Positions 5,995 through 7,792 of a stretch of DNA of 7,792 bases are shown piece by piece. Made by a program: the position numbers and the translations under genes. The notes beneath the pieces are model-generated. The model made no database searches, was not told the origin of the DNA, and was given only the letters and a program-made list of their open reading frames with translations. The number at the start of each line of letters is the position of its first letter. The stretch's first letter is position 1. Location: the NCBI GenBank assembly GCA_027001525.1, contig JALTMR010000063.1:1-7792 (forward strand). Reading direction: 5' to 3'. This stretch comes from Gammaproteobacteria bacterium (GTDB lineage: Bacteria > Pseudomonadota > Gammaproteobacteria > Tenderiales > Tenderiaceae).

Positions 5995-6012
5995 CCCGCA
6001 GCGCGTTGCGGG
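5995..6012 (+). other. Second stem-loop in the nrdJ-nrdJb gap
   Basis: CCCGCA (5995-6000) and TGCGGG (6007-6012) pair perfectly over 6 bp with a 6-base loop GCGCGT. It ends 18 bases before the nrdJb Shine-Dalgarno, and no T-run follows. With the first hairpin it fills most of the 78-bp gap, which suggests RNA processing or stability control rather than termination. Confidence 0.45.
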
Positions 6013-6042
6013 TTGCTAACGAATTGATTTAGGAGCAATAAA

Positions 6043-6768
6043 ATGGCGATCAAGATTGAAAAAAAGATTGTCGGCTACAGCGTGGTCAAAGAAGAAGAGC
6101 CCGATGCTGTGGCTGCTGTTCCAGCCCCGGCTTCCGAGCAGGAGAAGGCGGGCGAGGACAACGTTATCCAGATGCACGAAAAAGTGGCTCGTCCGGAGAT
6201 GTTGGTGGGTTCCACCTACAAGATCAAGACGCCGCTGTCCGAGCACTCTCTTTATGTGACCATCAACGACATTATTTTGAATGCGGGCACAGAGCACGAG
6301 TTGCGTCGTCCCTTCGAGATTTTTATCAACTCCAAAAACATGGACCACTTTCAGTGGATTGTGGCGCTGACCCGGATTATTTCAGCGGTGTTTCGCAAGG
6401 GTGGGGATGTGACCTTTCTGGTGGACGAGCTCCACTCTGTGTTTGATCCCCGCGGTGGCTACTTCAAGAAGGGGGGCAAGTTCATGCCTTCACTGGTGGC
6501 GGAGATTGGTGAAGCCATCGACTCTCATCTGCGCTTTATCGGCATGCTGAAAGATGACGAACTTGACGAGCATCAGCAAAAGTTGGTGGATCAAAAGCGC
6601 AAGGAGTTTGAAAAGGCGAGCAAGGCGGCCGAGGCCACTGATTCATCAGCGGGGAGCGGTGAATTCCCGGCGGGTGCGCAGCTGTGCAATAAATGCCAGA
6701 CAAAGGCAGCAATTCAGATGGACGGTTGTATGACCTGCCTGAACTGCGGAGACTCGAAGTGTGGTTAG
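6043..6768 (+). CDS. nrdJb: Class II ribonucleotide reductase C-terminal subunit NrdJb (TSCPD domain)
   Basis: Second half of the split B12-dependent reductase. In P. aeruginosa NrdJb is needed with NrdJa for activity. Residues 1-16 (IEKKIVGYSVV) are a conserved-looking N-terminal segment, followed by an acidic Ala/Pro linker (17-50). The TSCPD-type domain spans about 52-170 and includes RRPFEIFINSKN and VFRKGGDV. A charged linker (about 180-210) leads to a cysteine-rich tail with Cys215, Cys218, Cys229, Cys232, Cys235 and Cys240. The first four form CxxC...CxxC, likely a zinc ribbon. Cys235-x4-Cys240 at the end matches the redox-active tail spacing of class I NrdA, which re-reduces the active site. 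AGGAG lies 7 bases before the ATG. The 78-bp gap after nrdJ has no promoter or terminator that I can see, so co-transcription is likely. Confidence 0.93.
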   Translation: MAIKIEKKIVGYSVVKEEEPDAVAAVPAPASEQEKAGEDNVIQMHEKVARPEMLVGSTYKIKTPLSEHSLYVTINDIILNAGTEHELRRPFEIFINSKNMDHFQWIVALTRIISAVFRKGGDVTFLVDELHSVFDPRGGYFKKGGKFMPSLVAEIGEAIDSHLRFIGMLKDDELDEHQQKLVDQKRKEFEKASKAAEATDSSAGSGEFPAGAQLCNKCQTKAAIQMDGCMTCLNCGDSKCG

Positions 6769-6848
6769 CCAAAAAAACGGGTAGACTGACCCCTTAACTG
6801 AATAATAATAAAGCTAGTCATAGCGACAGATTAAGGAGAGGGTTCCCC

Positions 6849-7073
6849 GTGAAGGTGAAACAGCAGCCGGTGATTGGTGCTTGGTATGTCAACTCTAACT
6901 GCCAGTTTTTGAGGGTATGGGCCATGGTGCTTGACCACGGTAAGCCCAATCGGGTGGTGCTGAGCTACCTCAGCGGAACCCGTCAGAGTGTGAGTCTGGC
7001 CGATTGGCACGCCCTGGATCTGCGCCGTTACCCGCAAAAGAAGCAAAAACAGGGCGTTCCCTCAATGGCTTAA
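6849..7073 (+). CDS. Small 74-residue protein of unknown function downstream of nrdJb
   Basis: The GTG start has a strong Shine-Dalgarno (AAGGAG, 6833-6838) 10 bases upstream, which argues for a real gene despite its size. The predicted protein begins with a basic segment, then PVIGAWY (8-14), a hydrophobic LRVWAMVLDHG, then VVLSYLSG, VSLADWHALDL, and a basic Lys/Gln-rich tail. This pattern (P-x-x-G-x-W-Y near the start, a Y-x-x-G hairpin, then W-x-x-x-D-L) recalls small gammaproteobacterial proteins of the DUF6763 type. It lacks their acidic character, so the link is tentative. It has no signal peptide or membrane segment, and one cysteine (Cys18). It lies 80 bp after nrdJb with no terminator in between, so it may be the third gene of that operon. 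Its TAA overlaps the stop of the convergent metallopeptidase gene. Confidence 0.7.
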   Translation: MKVKQQPVIGAWYVNSNCQFLRVWAMVLDHGKPNRVVLSYLSGTRQSVSLADWHALDLRRYPQKKQKQGVPSMA

Positions 7074-7753
7074 CGGCGCCATAGCCGGAGCCATCGCCAC
7101 AGACTCAAAAGGCTCGCCAGCGAGGCAGCCACATAGGTCAACGCACAGGCTCGCAGCACGCTGCGAGCCGCTTTCTCATCTCTCTCATCGATATATTTCC
7201 CCTGGACCAGTATAGGCAGTGCCCGGCCGAAACTGGCGTCGAGCTCCACGGGTAAAGTCACCAGGTGGATCACGGTGGCGACGGCCATTGTGGCCAGCCC
7301 CAGAGCGAAGGTCGCTGCACTGGCCCCAGGTGAGCGGGTCACGGCGGCCACGATGGGGAGCAGCATCATGAGCCCCGAGCCGATACGCTCTGCCTGTTGT
7401 GACAGCACGATCAGCCGGCTGCGCCACGCCAGTGGCCGGTAGCCGCTATGATCCTGTATTGCGTGGCCGACTTCGTGGGCAGCAACTGCGACGGCCGTGA
7501 GTGATTGTCCATCGAAATGGGCGGGTGCCAGGCGGACGACCTTGGCGGTCGGGTCGTAGTGGTCACCGAGTGGCGTGGCCTCTACCTTGACGTGCTCCAG
7601 GCCATACTTTTTCAGCAGGTGGCGCGCCAGCTGGCCGCCGCTCCCGGGAAAGTCCGGTCGCGGTTTGCTGTGGCGTTTAAGGGTGTGTTTAGCCCACCAT
7701 TGAGGGCCAAAAAGAGCGCCCAGGAAGAGCAGTCCAAGAATGAGAAAGAGCAC
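7070..7753 (-). CDS. Membrane-anchored zinc metallopeptidase, YugP family (Zn_peptidase_2)
   Basis: Probable inner-membrane neutral zinc metallopeptidase; substrates are unknown. Residues 2-20 are a hydrophobic anchor. GSGGQLARHLLKKYGL (37-52) and DHYDPTAKVVRLAP (64-77) are family hallmarks. The zinc motif HEVGH is at 93-97 within AVAAHEVGHAIQD. LPVELDAS (167-174) follows the hydrophobic stretch 144-167 and probably supplies the third ligand (Glu170). Further hydrophobic segments are about 128-139 and 204-219, and the C-terminus is basic. The length of 227 fits the family. The GTG at 7753 is the only start codon within the window for this frame. The frame stays open to the window edge and there is no Shine-Dalgarno before the GTG, so a start further upstream is possible. 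It shares a TTAA stop with the convergent small gene. Confidence 0.88.
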   Translation of the reverse strand: MLFLILGLLFLGALFGPQWWAKHTLKRHSKPRPDFPGSGGQLARHLLKKYGLEHVKVEATPLGDHYDPTAKVVRLAPAHFDGQSLTAVAVAAHEVGHAIQDHSGYRPLAWRSRLIVLSQQAERIGSGLMMLLPIVAAVTRSPGASAATFALGLATMAVATVIHLVTLPVELDASFGRALPILVQGKYIDERDEKAARSVLRACALTYVAASLASLLSLWRWLRLWRR

Positions 7754-7792
7754 TGGAGGTGAGCCGCTTAGAGGCTCTGAATGGGTTCTTGC

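Noticed and set aside
6769..6848. Terminator or promoter between nrdJb and the small gene
   Set aside because: The only inverted repeat is a 4-bp GGGT/ACCC without a T-run, and no -35/-10 pair with normal spacing could be found.

Overview
The window looks like chromosomal DNA from a gammaproteobacterium. The evidence is the cmoA-cmoB pair with a four-base overlap, an ArfB very like the enterobacterial and pseudomonad protein, and an adenosylcobalamin-dependent ribonucleotide reductase split into two genes (nrdJ/nrdJa plus nrdJb), as is known from Pseudomonas. Base composition is moderately GC-rich and even. I see no insertion sequence, tRNA, rRNA, CRISPR array or prophage gene. A closer taxonomic call (for example a marine or sulfur-oxidising lineage) would be a guess.

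Layout. (1) 1-483, plus strand: 3' part of a lipoprotein peptidoglycan hydrolase of the NlpC/P60 (Spr/MepS-like) family, cut by the window edge. (2) 477-3321, minus strand, read right to left: cmoA, cmoB, an uncharacterised protein with five exact-period 25-residue repeats, and arfB. cmoA and cmoB are translationally coupled. The repeat gene and arfB are 6 bp apart and appear to have their own promoter just after cmoB. (3) 3322-3813: a 492-bp divergent intergenic region dense in regulatory signals. (4) 3814-6768, plus strand: nrdJ and nrdJb, encoding a split class II ribonucleotide reductase. (5) 6849-7073, plus strand: a 74-residue protein of unknown function. (6) 7070-7753, minus strand: a membrane-anchored zinc metallopeptidase of the YugP family, convergent with the small gene.

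How the genes work together. CmoA makes carboxy-S-adenosylmethionine and CmoB uses it to build the cmo5U wobble modification at tRNA position 34. ArfB rescues ribosomes stalled on truncated mRNA, so the minus-strand block leans towards translation. NrdJ and NrdJb together form an oxygen-indifferent, vitamin B12-dependent reductase that supplies deoxyribonucleotides. NrdJ carries the radical and active-site cysteines, and NrdJb carries a zinc-ribbon-like tail ending in the redox pair C-x4-C.

The most interesting part is the nrdJ control region. It holds a DnaA-box match, a strong sigma70-type promoter (TTGACA, 17 bp, TAAATT), a clear NrdR box over the predicted transcription start, and then a canonical intrinsic terminator between that promoter and the nrdJ start codon. 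A seven-codon reading frame stops exactly at the base of the terminator. This suggests either transcription attenuation of nrdJ or a short NrdR-controlled RNA. Both are inferences from sequence only.
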